49,386 nucleotides of DNA from Burkholderiales bacterium (GTDB lineage Bacteria > Pseudomonadota > Gammaproteobacteria > Burkholderiales > Nitrosomonadaceae), in NCBI GenBank assembly GCA_024235735.1, contig JACKLU010000017.1:1-49386 (forward strand). Direction: 5' to 3'. The notes beneath the pieces are model-generated. The model was not told where the DNA came from and made no database searches. It saw only the letters and a program-made list of their open reading frames with translations. Below, piece after piece: positions 27,612 through 37,019 of the stretch. Made by a program: the position numbers and the translations under genes. Positions within the stretch are counted from its first letter, which is position 1. Every line of letters begins with the position of its first letter.

Positions 27612-28463
27612 CCTGCCACCGAGTCTGTCGCGGTGGTGTTTCAAGTGATCACCGATGAGCGTGCTGATGAAATAATAACTGTGATCATAACCGGGGTGAT
27701 AGCGCAGCGTCAGTTGCTGTCCGGTTTTCTCACAGGCCTCCTCCAGCCGCTTGGGATGCAGCTGTTCGGACAGGAACTGGTCGTTCAGTCCCTGATCCAC
27801 CAGAATGGCTGACGATGTCTGATGACCTGCTTCGATCAGTGCGGTGGCATCATGATTGCGCCAGTATGCCTGGTTCTCGCCCAGATAAAACCGGAATGCT
27901 TTCTGACCCCAGGGACAATGTATGGGTGCGCAAATCGGAGCAAAAGCGGAGACCGACTGGAATTGATTGGGGTGTCGCAGCGCCAGTGTCAGCGCGCCAT
28001 GGCCGCCCATCGAGTGACCGCTGATGCCGATGCTGGTTTTGTCCGCAGGAAACTGGTGGATGATGATGTCGTATAGTTCCTGCGTAATATAGCTTTCCAT
28101 CAGATAGCGGGCAGACCACGGCTGTTCAATCGCGTCCAGGTAGAAACCTGCGCCAGCGCCAAAATCCCAGTCATCCGTTTCACCCGGAATCCCCGTATCG
28201 CGCGGACTGGTATCCAGGGTGACCAGCATCAGACCGTATTCCGCCGCATAACGTTGCGCACCGGCTTTGATCATGAAGGTTTCTTCCGTGCAGGTTAGCC
28301 CTGCAAGAAAAAACACAACAGGAACAGCTTCCCGTTGTGCCTGTGGCGGCTGATAAACCGAAAACCGCATCGGCAGCCCGATGATTGATGAATCATGCTG
28401 ATAAAAACCTTGTGTGCCGCCAAAACAACCATGCTGACTGCGGATTTCCAGATGCCGTTCCAT
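27606..28463 (-). CDS. fghA: S-formylglutathione hydrolase
   Basis: Releases formate and glutathione from S-formylglutathione, the second step of glutathione-dependent formaldehyde oxidation. The 285 residues form an alpha/beta hydrolase with the nucleophile Ser151 in GISGHSMGGHG, the oxyanion-side FFLAGLTCTEE, and the catalytic His in YHPGYDHSYYFI. It overlaps the frmA stop (TGATG), so the two genes are translationally coupled. Confidence 0.97.
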   Translation of the reverse strand: MERHLEIRSQHGCFGGTQGFYQHDSSIIGLPMRFSVYQPPQAQREAVPVVFFLAGLTCTEETFMIKAGAQRYAAEYGLMLVTLDTSPRDTGIPGETDDWDFGAGAGFYLDAIEQPWSARYLMESYITQELYDIIIHQFPADKTSIGISGHSMGGHGALTLALRHPNQFQSVSAFAPICAPIHCPWGQKAFRFYLGENQAYWRNHDATALIEAGHQTSSAILVDQGLNDQFLSEQLHPKRLEEACEKTGQQLTLRYHPGYDHSYYFISTLIGDHLKHHRDRLGGRL

Positions 28464-29569
28464 CAGTAAACCACCACTGACCGGATGGATTCGCCGGCTT
28501 TCATCAACCGGAATCCTTCGTTGATTTCGTCAAGTTTCAGCGTATGGGTGATCAGTGAATCGATATTGATTTTGCCTTCCATATACCAGTCGACGATTCT
28601 GGGAACATCCGTACGGCCGCGCGCGCCGCCGAATGCGGAACCTTCCCACTTGCGGCCGGTTACCAGTTGAAACGGCCTGGTGCTGATTTCCGCGCCGGCC
28701 TCGGCCACGCCGATAATGATACTGCGCCCCCATCCTTTATGGCAGCATTCCAGCGCCTGCCGCATCACTTTGGTATTGCCGATGCATTCAAAACTGTAGT
28801 CGGCGCCGCCACCGGTGAGCTGAATAATCGCATCAACAATGTCCGGCGTATCGTTCGGATTCAAAAAATGCGTCATGCCGAAGTCGCGCGCCATGGCTTC
28901 GCGCTGCGGATTGATGTCGATACCGATGATTTTGTCGGCGCCAACCATCCTGGCGCCCTGAATGACGTTCAATCCGATGCCGCCCAGACCGAAAACGGCG
29001 ATGTTGCTGCCTGCCTCGACTTTTGCGGTGAACAGTACTGCGCCGATGCCGGTTGTGACACCGCAGCCGATGTAACAGACTTTGTCAAACGGCGCATCGG
29101 AGCGGATCCTGGCGAGTGCGATTTCCGGCACGACCGTGTAATTCGAGAATGTGGAGGTGCCCATGTAATGAAACAGCGGCTTGCCGTCCAGCGAAAATCG
29201 CGATGTGGCGTCCGGCATCAATCCCTTGCCTTGTGTTGTACGGATTGCCTGACATAGATTGGTTTTTTGCGACAGGCAGAATTTGCATTCCCGGCATTCG
29301 GGCGTGTATAGCGGGATGACATGATCGCCCGCTTTGAGGGACTTGACATCTTTGCCGACTTCAACGACAACACCCGCGCCTTCATGCCCGAGTACGGCGG
29401 GAAACAGGCCTTCCGGATCGGCGCCGGACAACGTGTAATAATCGGTGTGGCAAATGCCGGTGGCTTTGATTTCGACAAGGACTTCGCCCGCTTGCGGACC
29501 TTCCAGGTCGATGTTCTCGATAGTCAGAGGTTGTCCTGCTTGCCAGGCTACAGCTGCTCGTGTTTTCAT
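28463..29569 (-). CDS. frmA: S-(hydroxymethyl)glutathione dehydrogenase (class III alcohol dehydrogenase)
   Basis: Oxidises the formaldehyde-glutathione adduct to S-formylglutathione with NAD. The 368 residues start MKTRAAVAWQAGQPLTIEN. Catalytic zinc ligands are in GICHTDYYTLSG and GHEGAG; the four structural-zinc cysteines are in PECRECKFCLSQKTNLC; the NAD loop is FGLGGIGLNVIQGA. ATG 29569 follows AAGGAA; an upstream in-frame start at 29602 gives residues not seen in the family. The role is formaldehyde detoxification, also relevant to nitrosothiols. Confidence 0.97.
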   Translation of the reverse strand: MKTRAAVAWQAGQPLTIENIDLEGPQAGEVLVEIKATGICHTDYYTLSGADPEGLFPAVLGHEGAGVVVEVGKDVKSLKAGDHVIPLYTPECRECKFCLSQKTNLCQAIRTTQGKGLMPDATSRFSLDGKPLFHYMGTSTFSNYTVVPEIALARIRSDAPFDKVCYIGCGVTTGIGAVLFTAKVEAGSNIAVFGLGGIGLNVIQGARMVGADKIIGIDINPQREAMARDFGMTHFLNPNDTPDIVDAIIQLTGGGADYSFECIGNTKVMRQALECCHKGWGRSIIIGVAEAGAEISTRPFQLVTGRKWEGSAFGGARGRTDVPRIVDWYMEGKINIDSLITHTLKLDEINEGFRLMKAGESIRSVVVY

Positions 29570-29801
29570 CCAAAATTCCTTGTTAAAAATTATATTCACC
29601 AACCCCGTTGAGCGGGTTGCCGGTTATTTAAAGGGGCTGTTTCTTTATCGTATGAAATATGCATTTTATCGTGTGGCGTGTACGATGGGTATGCCGATCA
29701 CTAATTCGTTTTTAAAAAAACGGGCGGAATCCGAAATGCCGGGCGGTATAATGAAAGATATCTCGAACTGAAGTGAGGTCGGCTGAAGAGGGGAGCTTGC
29801 G

Positions 29802-32795
29802 ATGAAAAAATATTGCCTGATGATGTTCCTGTCACTGTGTTGTCTGCTGAATATGGCTTATGCATTTGCCGCGGTGCCTATCGTTTATTCCCGCTGTGAG
29901 CGGGCTACCGGTACATATGACCTCACCGGAACGGTGACAGTGAATGGCGTCAAGCAGGAAATGACACGCACATTGCGGGGACTGGATGTGTACGATGTGT
30001 TGCCGGATGTGACTAATTTCTTTTCCGGATTTTCCGCGCCATGTGATCTGGTCTTGCGGCAGGCTGACGGCAATGAACGGATTATTTATCACTGCTCGAC
30101 AGAGTCATCACAGCAAAATGCCTGTGCCGCGCTTGATCCCCAAGTATCGTTTGACGGCAAGGAAATTGCCTTTTCAGTTTTTCGCGGCACATTGGAAAAT
30201 GTTAAAGCTAATTTTCACAGCCAGGTCTTGCATCCTGACGCCGCGCCCGAAAATCTGGGATGGCACACGCTGCCGAGCAAGCGCCTGAATGCAAACGGGG
30301 CGCACCTGCATATTCATGACGTCGAATCCGGTGAAACCCGTTCAATGCCTTTTCAACAGGGTATTTTTGACAGCGGCCCGACGTATATCGATCATGACCG
30401 GCTGGCATTCACGTCGACGCGCGACCAGAATCTGTCGACCATGGTATTCAGAACCAACAGCAATCGCCCGGGTACGCGTATCTACGCGATTAACACGGAC
30501 TGGACAAATCTCGAATTATCCAGCCATCACTCGCTTTCTCAGGAACAGCATCCAATTATGCTGATGGACGGGCGCGTGGCTTATTCCAGCTGGCAGATTT
30601 TTGGCGGACTGCCGTTCAGGCATTCCAACGGTACGCCCGGCAGGTTCACCACGATAGATAATCTTTTTCATATCTATATTCAAGCGCCTGACGGCGCCGG
30701 CAATTTTCCGTTGTTTGGCCAGCACAGCGGCGATCACTCTCCCAGTTATTACGGTGAAGATCATAATGCCGCGCATTTTATGGCGCAGCTCTCCAACGGA
30801 CAAGTGTGTTTTTCCGATTATTACCGCGGCAACAATAACGGCGCAGGCGCCATCATCTGCGTGACTCCCGAGCCGGAAGGTATTGAAGGCAAGGATCCAC
30901 ATAAAGTCGCTCACCCGGCCGACATGTATGTACCGAATCATGTCATCAATGTCGCGCCATGGGCGCAAAACAGCGATAAGATCGCCGCACCGATGGAGCC
31001 GCCGGTGTTGCATGCGCCGGGTTATGCGGATCCGATGCTGTTTACCGGAAAACTGAGTCATCCTGGCGCTTTGCCTGACAATCAGTTAATGCTGACCTGG
31101 TTCAAGGGCATGTGCAGTATTGTCATGAATGACGATATTTTTAAAAAAATGGGATTGCCGTCACCGCCGCTGGTGCATGGCGCTGGATCCGGAACCGGCA
31201 TGAATCTGCTGACGCATTTGAACAAGGATATACCCGGTTGTGATGGCGGCATCTATCTGGCCACAAAAATACCTTCCCGTCATCCGTCCGATTTGCAGCT
31301 GATCGTCGATTCACCGCAGTGGCATGAAATCATGGCCAGAGCCGTCGTGCCCTATTCAGCGATTTACGGCATGGATAGACCGGCGATCATTCCGCGGGCG
31401 GATAAGCGGGTTGACAGGCCGGAACTGCCTGCCGGAACGCCGTTTGGTTTACTGGGCGCTGCATCGATCACCGATCGCGAAACCAGACCACGCGGCGGCG
31501 TGCCTGTTTTTGAGAGTTTCCATGCGTTCAATCTGCAGGGCACTGATACGATTGATTATGACGACGATGAGCTGTGCGGTGTACGCATGATTGCAACGTA
31601 TCCCAATCGTGGCCCCAATATTCATGAACAGATCGCCAATATCACCGGTGAACGGGTGGCAATACTTGGCGAAGTACCGGTGTTGCATTATGCGGCTGAC
31701 GGCAAGCGCATCATGGATCCCAGTGGTTATCCGGATACCAGTTTTTTACTCAGTTTCCCGGCCAATACGCCTTACATCATGCAGGGCATAGACTGCGAAG
31801 GGCGTACGCTGAATACCGATCAATCATGGCAACATTTGCGTCCGGGTGAAGAAAAAACTTGTGGTGGCTGCCATGTGCATTCAAGACCGACGCGCATAAA
31901 ATTCCCGCAATCCCATGCGGCAAGCGCAAATTATTCAATACCCGAACTAGGCCGAGGACAGGTTCCGCTGCTTGCCGGCAAAACGGGCAATCATGTAAAT
32001 ACTCGTATGGCGCCGGGCTATGGCATGCAAATTGAATTCAAGCGGGATATCAAACCGATCTTTGACCGGCGCTGCATTTCCTGTCATGGCGGCAAACAAC
32101 CTGCCGCCGGTCTTGCGCTGGATAGAACCGAGGGTGCGAATACTGCACCCAACACGACGTGGTGGTGTCTAGTCATGGATAATACGCAGACCTGTACACC
32201 GCCGGAATATCGTGTGTCCGGCATCAATGGCCACGCGCTCAATCGTCCCTATTTGTCCAGATATATCAAGGCATTCAATTCACGTGGCAGTTTGTTGTAC
32301 TGGAAAGCGGCGAATCAGCGTACGGATAATCGAACCGATGATCAATATCCAAACGATATCGATTTCGGCAACGCTCATCTGACTGACATCACGCCGGAAG
32401 AGCTCGGCATCCTGTCGCGGTGGATTGATCTCGGGGTTCCGGGCGGCGCGCAGGAATTAAAAGATACGCAAAAGCCGGTATTGAACCTGGTGGCCATGGT
32501 TGGCAATAATCGCATCACCGGATTCCGCATCGGTACAGCGGATGCCGGCAGCGGTATTGATCCCGACAGTCTGGTCATGTGTATTTACCGTCCGCAGCGG
32601 CAATGCCAGAATATTCCGCGCAGAGCTGATGCGCATGGCATCGTCACCTTGGCGCTGAAAGATGGGATCACTGATTTGCGCACCGAAATTGAAGCGCACG
32701 TAAAAGATAAGGCGGGGAATATGACCAGTGTCAGATGGACGGCGGAATGGTTGTTGACGCATAGCAAACCTGACGATAGTATCGCACCGCCATGA
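29802..32795 (+). CDS. HzsA-related exported dihaem protein
   Basis: A 997-residue exported protein related to the alpha subunit of hydrazine synthase. The signal peptide is MKKYCLMMFLSLCCLLNMAYAFA. The N-terminal half is a repeat-rich beta domain with TolB-like strands (DPQVSFDGKEIAFSVF, SGPTYIDHDRLAFTSTRDQN). The middle part (SPSYYGEDHNAAHFMAQLSNG) resembles the HzsA middle domain. Two c-type haem sites follow: CGGCH at residues 687-691 and CISCH at 758-762. The last 130 residues have a beta-sandwich look. No beta or gamma subunit is nearby, so hydrazine synthesis is not implied; a periplasmic redox or nitrogen-oxide role is speculation. It has its own upstream gap of about 230 bases. Confidence 0.8.
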   Translation: MKKYCLMMFLSLCCLLNMAYAFAAVPIVYSRCERATGTYDLTGTVTVNGVKQEMTRTLRGLDVYDVLPDVTNFFSGFSAPCDLVLRQADGNERIIYHCSTESSQQNACAALDPQVSFDGKEIAFSVFRGTLENVKANFHSQVLHPDAAPENLGWHTLPSKRLNANGAHLHIHDVESGETRSMPFQQGIFDSGPTYIDHDRLAFTSTRDQNLSTMVFRTNSNRPGTRIYAINTDWTNLELSSHHSLSQEQHPIMLMDGRVAYSSWQIFGGLPFRHSNGTPGRFTTIDNLFHIYIQAPDGAGNFPLFGQHSGDHSPSYYGEDHNAAHFMAQLSNGQVCFSDYYRGNNNGAGAIICVTPEPEGIEGKDPHKVAHPADMYVPNHVINVAPWAQNSDKIAAPMEPPVLHAPGYADPMLFTGKLSHPGALPDNQLMLTWFKGMCSIVMNDDIFKKMGLPSPPLVHGAGSGTGMNLLTHLNKDIPGCDGGIYLATKIPSRHPSDLQLIVDSPQWHEIMARAVVPYSAIYGMDRPAIIPRADKRVDRPELPAGTPFGLLGAASITDRETRPRGGVPVFESFHAFNLQGTDTIDYDDDELCGVRMIATYPNRGPNIHEQIANITGERVAILGEVPVLHYAADGKRIMDPSGYPDTSFLLSFPANTPYIMQGIDCEGRTLNTDQSWQHLRPGEEKTCGGCHVHSRPTRIKFPQSHAASANYSIPELGRGQVPLLAGKTGNHVNTRMAPGYGMQIEFKRDIKPIFDRRCISCHGGKQPAAGLALDRTEGANTAPNTTWWCLVMDNTQTCTPPEYRVSGINGHALNRPYLSRYIKAFNSRGSLLYWKAANQRTDNRTDDQYPNDIDFGNAHLTDITPEELGILSRWIDLGVPGGAQELKDTQKPVLNLVAMVGNNRITGFRIGTADAGSGIDPDSLVMCIYRPQRQCQNIPRRADAHGIVTLALKDGITDLRTEIEAHVKDKAGNMTSVRWTAEWLLTHSKPDDSIAPP

Positions 32796-32863
32796 TTGTC
32801 GGGTAATGGCGGCCGGTGATGCTATCATGCCCGTTTTTAATTCTATTTTTCAGACAGTTTTTT

Positions 32864-33316
32864 ATGGAAACGATTGAATCAATACTTGAAACAGCGCAGC
32901 GCAGAGCGAGAGAAATGGGACTGACTTACAAAGGGGCTTTGCTTCCGATGGAAGCCTATTGCGTGCTGCAAGCTTCGACGCAGGCGCAATTGGTCGATGT
33001 GCGCACGCGCGCAGAACTTGACTGGGTCGGGCGCATTCCCGGCGCGGCGGAGATTGAGTTGCGTTCGTATCCGGGGATGCAACCCAACCCCGGGTTTATC
33101 GGACAACTGATTCAGCAGGCTGATCAAAAACTGCCGGTTTTGTTTATCTGCCGCAGCGGCGCGCGTTCCGGCCAGGCGGCGGCAGTAGCGACCGAAGCCG
33201 GTTTTTCCGATTGTTACAATATTCTTGAAGGCTTTGAAGGTGACAGGAATGAAGAAGGACATCGGGGCAAAATTTCCGGCTGGAAGGCGGCAGGGCTGCC
33301 GTGGGAACAAGGCTAG
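32864..33316 (+). CDS. Rhodanese-like sulfurtransferase
   Basis: A 150-residue single rhodanese domain. The active-site Cys is in FICRSGARSGQAA, and the strand QLVDVRTRAELDWVGRIPGA is typical. The CRSGARS loop fits a sulfur rather than phosphate enzyme. Start ATG 32864 gives the family N-terminus; an upstream ATG at 32816 would add a hydrophobic stretch resembling a signal, so export cannot be excluded. The stop codon directly touches the second MITE-like element. Confidence 0.88.
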   Translation: METIESILETAQRRAREMGLTYKGALLPMEAYCVLQASTQAQLVDVRTRAELDWVGRIPGAAEIELRSYPGMQPNPGFIGQLIQQADQKLPVLFICRSGARSGQAAAVATEAGFSDCYNILEGFEGDRNEEGHRGKISGWKAAGLPWEQG

Positions 33317-33403
33317 GGACTGTCCGAGAATAGCGATCGTGCGAGGGTAAAGCTGGTTGAGCTGGAATCGTCCGCAGTAGCAATCTATTCTCGAACAGTC
33401 TCC
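33316..33403. repeat. MITE-like inverted-repeat element, short copy
   Basis: An 88-base copy of the element at 8838-8998, in the opposite orientation and with about 73 internal bases missing. Its ends are GGGACTGTCCGAGAATAG and CTATTCTCGAACAGTCTCC. It begins at the stop codon of the rhodanese gene, just as the long copy begins at the metH stop. The inverted ends could fold into a strong hairpin and act as a terminator. Confidence 0.78.
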
Positions 33404-33471
33404 TGGTCCTGGTTTTTCGCCAGAAAAGCGATTGTCTGGTCGCTTGTGTGCAAACAAGGTATGCCAATCAG

Positions 33472-33969
33472 TTATGGCTTTTCCGTGACGGGCAATGTGT
33501 CAGATAGGTGCGTATTCTGCAATTCAGTATCCGGTTTTTCCTGATTCTGTCTTTTTATGGTATAGACGACAGTGACCTGATCGTTTAAATAACGCTTGTC
33601 AAGATAGCCGATGGCTATTGGGTTTTTTTCGATAATAGCCAGTATTGCATCGTCATTGGCAACCGATTTGGGCGGGGATGCGCGCCCGGTAAATAGCAGT
33701 CTGGCCCAATATGCATTGATGGCGGAAACGGGCTTCCCGGTGATGCCGTAATAAAATTCGGATCGTATAGTCGAATCCAGCGCCTGATCATAGGGTTGTA
33801 ATTTCTGATCGTTCGCTAATCCGGGATTGCGGCCCATGTAAATGTCGATAATCTGGTGGTGTGTCAGTGCGGTGATGCTGCTTCTTGGATTAACAATCAC
33901 AACGATATCGGCGAGCGCATGATGCGGCAGAAAGAGGATAAGCGCTGTCAGGATGATCAGAAGCCGCAT
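33472..33969 (-). CDS. Small periplasmic phosphate-binding-like protein
   Basis: A 165-residue exported protein with signal peptide MRLLIILTALILFLPHHALA. The mature part (IVVIVNPRSSITALTHHQIIDIYMG, SEFYYGITGKPVSAINAYW, AILAIIEKNPIAIGYLDKR) resembles a single lobe of PstS-like solute-binding proteins. It is about half the size of a full PstS and has no transporter genes beside it. ATG 33969 is chosen; the stop of the porin gene overlaps just ahead of it, so they are co-transcribed. The ligand is unknown. Confidence 0.72.
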   Translation of the reverse strand: MRLLIILTALILFLPHHALADIVVIVNPRSSITALTHHQIIDIYMGRNPGLANDQKLQPYDQALDSTIRSEFYYGITGKPVSAINAYWARLLFTGRASPPKSVANDDAILAIIEKNPIAIGYLDKRYLNDQVTVVYTIKRQNQEKPDTELQNTHLSDTLPVTEKP

Positions 33970-33971
33970 GA

Positions 33972-35210
33972 TCAAAATATAAAATTCAGGTTGGCACTGA
34001 ATGTGTTCAGTGTTATATCGTGATCAAGCGGCTTGTTGAGTTCCAGCAGTCCCCCGCCGTGTTTCCTGGTCCAGGTGTGATCCCACTGCACTTTTAATGC
34101 TGCTCGCGAATGGAAATCCCAGCGCATGCCGAGTGAAACGGTGTTTTGATCGATATGCACCGCATTGAGCAGATTTTGCGTGGCGATTGCCAGGCCCTGC
34201 AAGTCAGCAGAAGCGATTTGATTCTGATCGACGCGTGGCTGGTTGTTGGAGCGGGCATACGATCCTACGGTATAGAGCGTCACAGGGCCAATGCGCCTGC
34301 CGGCACTGAGATAGCCATTGGTCATGCCGATGCTGGCCCAGCGGGATGCGATCAATGCGAACTCGGATTGAACAACCCAGTTGTACTTGTCATAAGAAAA
34401 GCCAACGGAAAAATAATGCGTCTGCGTATCCACGCCTTTTAATTGATCATGCAGTGCCGCAGCCTGGGGCCAGAGCGCCTGAGGCACCCGATTCAAGGCA
34501 TTGACCAGGGGATCGGCGGGGGCCTTGATAAATGCTGTATCCGTTGTTGTATAGGTGAGTCTGATTTTCCAGTCGTTTTCTTCCAGGGAAGTGTTGAATC
34601 CCACAAAAGGACGCATTCTCAAATTAAGTTCACCGCTGCCTACGTCAATGTCCGAACCGGTTTGTCCGCCAAAAACCTTGAATTCGAAATAGCCGGGTTT
34701 GATCCGGCGCGAATATCTGAAATCGAAGCCTTCATAGTGGCTGAGCGAAATCGGTTTGTAGAATTCGATGACGGGATGCGTCCATAGATAAGCGTAGCCA
34801 ACATTACGATATTCCGTCAGCATGAATAAATCGACGCCCATTCTGCCGGCGCGAATGACTGAATTGGCCGTGGGTTTGTAACTTAAATACGCCCAGTCGA
34901 CGATATTGTTGAAATCCTGACGGATCCGGTCTTCCGCGACGGCCTGGATAGTGGCATCCAGGTTTTTGGCGATGTTGAAATCCACCTGCAAACCAAAGAC
35001 TGAATCGGTGAGTATGGATACGCCGCCAAACTGGGGATCGTGAATAAATTCTTTCTGCAGGCCGTAATCCTTTTTTCCACCCCAGGTCAGGCCAAGTGTG
35101 CCAAAACCGCTGACACGCAAACGGTCTGTGCCGAGATCAAACGCCTGCGCATGTTGACCGGGTGGCAACATGACAAGAACTGTAAGCAGAAAAGACAGTA
35201 ATCTCAACAT
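33972..35210 (-). CDS. Outer-membrane porin-like protein
   Basis: A 412-residue predicted beta-barrel. The signal peptide is MLRLLSFLLTVLVMLPPGQHAQA. The mature chain alternates polar and hydrophobic residues (LRVSGFGTLGLTWGG, SVIRAGRMGVDLFMLTEYRNVGY, FSVGFSYDKYNWVVQSEFAL) and ends in FSANLNFIF, where the C-terminal Phe is the usual BAM signal. RAGRMGVD resembles phosphate-selective or general porins. It is followed by the small periplasmic binding protein, so the two may work together in uptake. The substrate is unknown. Confidence 0.78.
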   Translation of the reverse strand: MLRLLSFLLTVLVMLPPGQHAQAFDLGTDRLRVSGFGTLGLTWGGKKDYGLQKEFIHDPQFGGVSILTDSVFGLQVDFNIAKNLDATIQAVAEDRIRQDFNNIVDWAYLSYKPTANSVIRAGRMGVDLFMLTEYRNVGYAYLWTHPVIEFYKPISLSHYEGFDFRYSRRIKPGYFEFKVFGGQTGSDIDVGSGELNLRMRPFVGFNTSLEENDWKIRLTYTTTDTAFIKAPADPLVNALNRVPQALWPQAAALHDQLKGVDTQTHYFSVGFSYDKYNWVVQSEFALIASRWASIGMTNGYLSAGRRIGPVTLYTVGSYARSNNQPRVDQNQIASADLQGLAIATQNLLNAVHIDQNTVSLGMRWDFHSRAALKVQWDHTWTRKHGGGLLELNKPLDHDITLNTFSANLNFIF

Positions 35211-35379
35211 CCGCGCAAGATATCACATTAACGAGCAGATTAATCAGGTAGTAGATGCGTGTTTTTTTGTCATTCGTTTTGTCTTCATGTTGTGACATTC
35301 AGATTCAAGGTGATAGGAAATGACGCCGTTGCATGAGTGTTTTGAAAATAACCGAATTTTTATGGATAGGTGATGATTT

Positions 35380-36957
35380 ATGAATGAACGCGCCGAAATT
35401 AACGAACTGTCTGCCCTGTTTCGCGCCCGGGTGCCATTGATTCTGATCGAAACACACGAGGAACCGCGTATTTTGAGGCTTCTGACACAGGCCGCCAGTC
35501 TGGAGAATCAATTGTTAATGAATTGGAGCATCGTCGACGGGCTGGGGCGTGCTGCGGGCAGCGGCGGCGGTTTTTCCGGCGGACTGCATGTTGTGCACTC
35601 GGGGGAGAGTCAGGGCAAAGGCATATACCAGACCAATGAGTTGATCGATTGCCTCAGACATATTGACAAATCTACGCAGAACGGCATTTATGTTTTGTGT
35701 GATGCGCATCCGGGGTTCAAGGATGCTGTTGCGGTGCGGTTGATACGCGAAATCGCGATGGATCACGCTAAATGTGCGCGCACACTGGTTTTTGTCAGTC
35801 CTACATTTGAGGAGGTGCCGACGGAGCTGTTGCGGCTGGCCGGGCATTTCAAGCCGCGACTGCCGACGCGTGAAGATATACGGTCGATTGTGATCAATGA
35901 AGCGCAACTCTATCAAACACAGAATGGTGATAAAGTCCGCGGCGACAAACGCACGGTTAACTTGCTGATCATGCATCTGCTGGGTCTGGAATTCGACGAT
36001 GTTCGCCGCCTGGTGCGTCAGGCGCTGCGCGCCGATGGGGAAATTAATAAAGAAGATATCCGCCGCATCCTGGCGATAAAGCATAAAGCACTCGGTGGCG
36101 CTGGAGTGCTTGGTTTCGAGGAATCGACGGTTACCTTTGATGCGGTTGGCGGGCTAGCGCGATTAAAGCACTGGGCAGCATTGCGTCAAAAACCTTTCAT
36201 TGATTTGCAGCATGTTTCGATTGACCGGCCTAAAGGAATGCTGCTGCTCGGCGTAATGGGCGGGGGGAAAAGTCTTGCAGCGCGCGCAATTGCCGGGGAA
36301 TGGGGCGTGCCGCTGATGCGGCTGGATTTTGGTGCAATTTATAACAAGTTTTATGGCGAAAGTGAGCGGAATCTGAGAATCGCGCTGGAAGCCGCGGAAG
36401 GCATGGCGCCCTGTGTGTTGTGGATTGATGAGCTCGAGAAAGGTCTTGGCGGTGATGGCGGCGAGCAGGATGGCGGCGTGTCGCGGCGTGTACTGGGGAC
36501 TTTCCTGACCTGGCTGTCTGAACGCAACAATGCGGCAAAACCGGTGTTCATTGTCGCAACAGCGAATGATATTTCAACACTGCCGCCGGAACTGATCCGG
36601 AAAGGCCGCTTTGATGAAATCTTTTTTGTCGATTTTCCGAATCCTGCGGCACGCGAGCAGATTTTTGCCATTCACCTGAAAAAGCGGGGATACGGTACCG
36701 AGCATTTTGATTTGGCCGAGCTTGCTGCGAAAGCGAGAAATTTTTCGGGTGCCGAAATTGAGCAGGCGATTATCGCATCCATTTTTGAATCGGCTGCGCG
36801 TGCGTCTCATGCCGGCAAAACTGAATTGACCCAAGCCGATATCATGCACGAACTGGAACGAACGCGGCCGTTGTCGGTGGTTATGGCGGAGCGCATCGGC
36901 AGATTGCGCGCTTGGGCGCACGATCGTGCCGTGCTGGCGGATGATAATGAAATGTGA
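35380..36957 (+). CDS. AAA-family ATPase, Ycf46-like
   Basis: A 525-residue cytoplasmic protein. The N-terminal 230 residues (ELSALFRARVPLILIETHEEPR) match the non-catalytic domain found in chloroplast Ycf46 and its bacterial relatives. The AAA domain has Walker A GVMGGGKS at residues 291-298, Walker B CVLWIDELEKGL, sensor-1 VATANDISTLPPELIRKGRFDE with the Arg finger, and the lid FSGAEIEQAIIASIFE. The Walker A second residue set is normal, so it should hydrolyse ATP. Function in bacteria is unclear. It is convergent with an Lpp-like gene. Confidence 0.88.
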   Translation: MNERAEINELSALFRARVPLILIETHEEPRILRLLTQAASLENQLLMNWSIVDGLGRAAGSGGGFSGGLHVVHSGESQGKGIYQTNELIDCLRHIDKSTQNGIYVLCDAHPGFKDAVAVRLIREIAMDHAKCARTLVFVSPTFEEVPTELLRLAGHFKPRLPTREDIRSIVINEAQLYQTQNGDKVRGDKRTVNLLIMHLLGLEFDDVRRLVRQALRADGEINKEDIRRILAIKHKALGGAGVLGFEESTVTFDAVGGLARLKHWAALRQKPFIDLQHVSIDRPKGMLLLGVMGGGKSLAARAIAGEWGVPLMRLDFGAIYNKFYGESERNLRIALEAAEGMAPCVLWIDELEKGLGGDGGEQDGGVSRRVLGTFLTWLSERNNAAKPVFIVATANDISTLPPELIRKGRFDEIFFVDFPNPAAREQIFAIHLKKRGYGTEHFDLAELAAKARNFSGAEIEQAIIASIFESAARASHAGKTELTQADIMHELERTRPLSVVMAERIGRLRAWAHDRAVLADDNEM

Positions 36958-36965
36958 AGATTAAA

Positions 36966-36998
36966 AAGCAAAGCCCCTCTTCAAGAGGGGCTTTGCTT
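36966..36998 (-). terminator. Rho-independent terminator between convergent genes
   Basis: A perfect palindrome: AAGCAAAGCCCCTCTT (36966-36981) pairs with AAGAGGGGCTTTGCTT (36983-36998). On the minus strand it is followed by TTTTTAAT, making it the terminator of the lipoprotein gene. On the plus strand there is no T run after it, so it would stop the ATPase transcript less well. Confidence 0.85.
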
Positions 36999-37019
36999 GA
37001 AAAACTACCGGAGAAAGAA

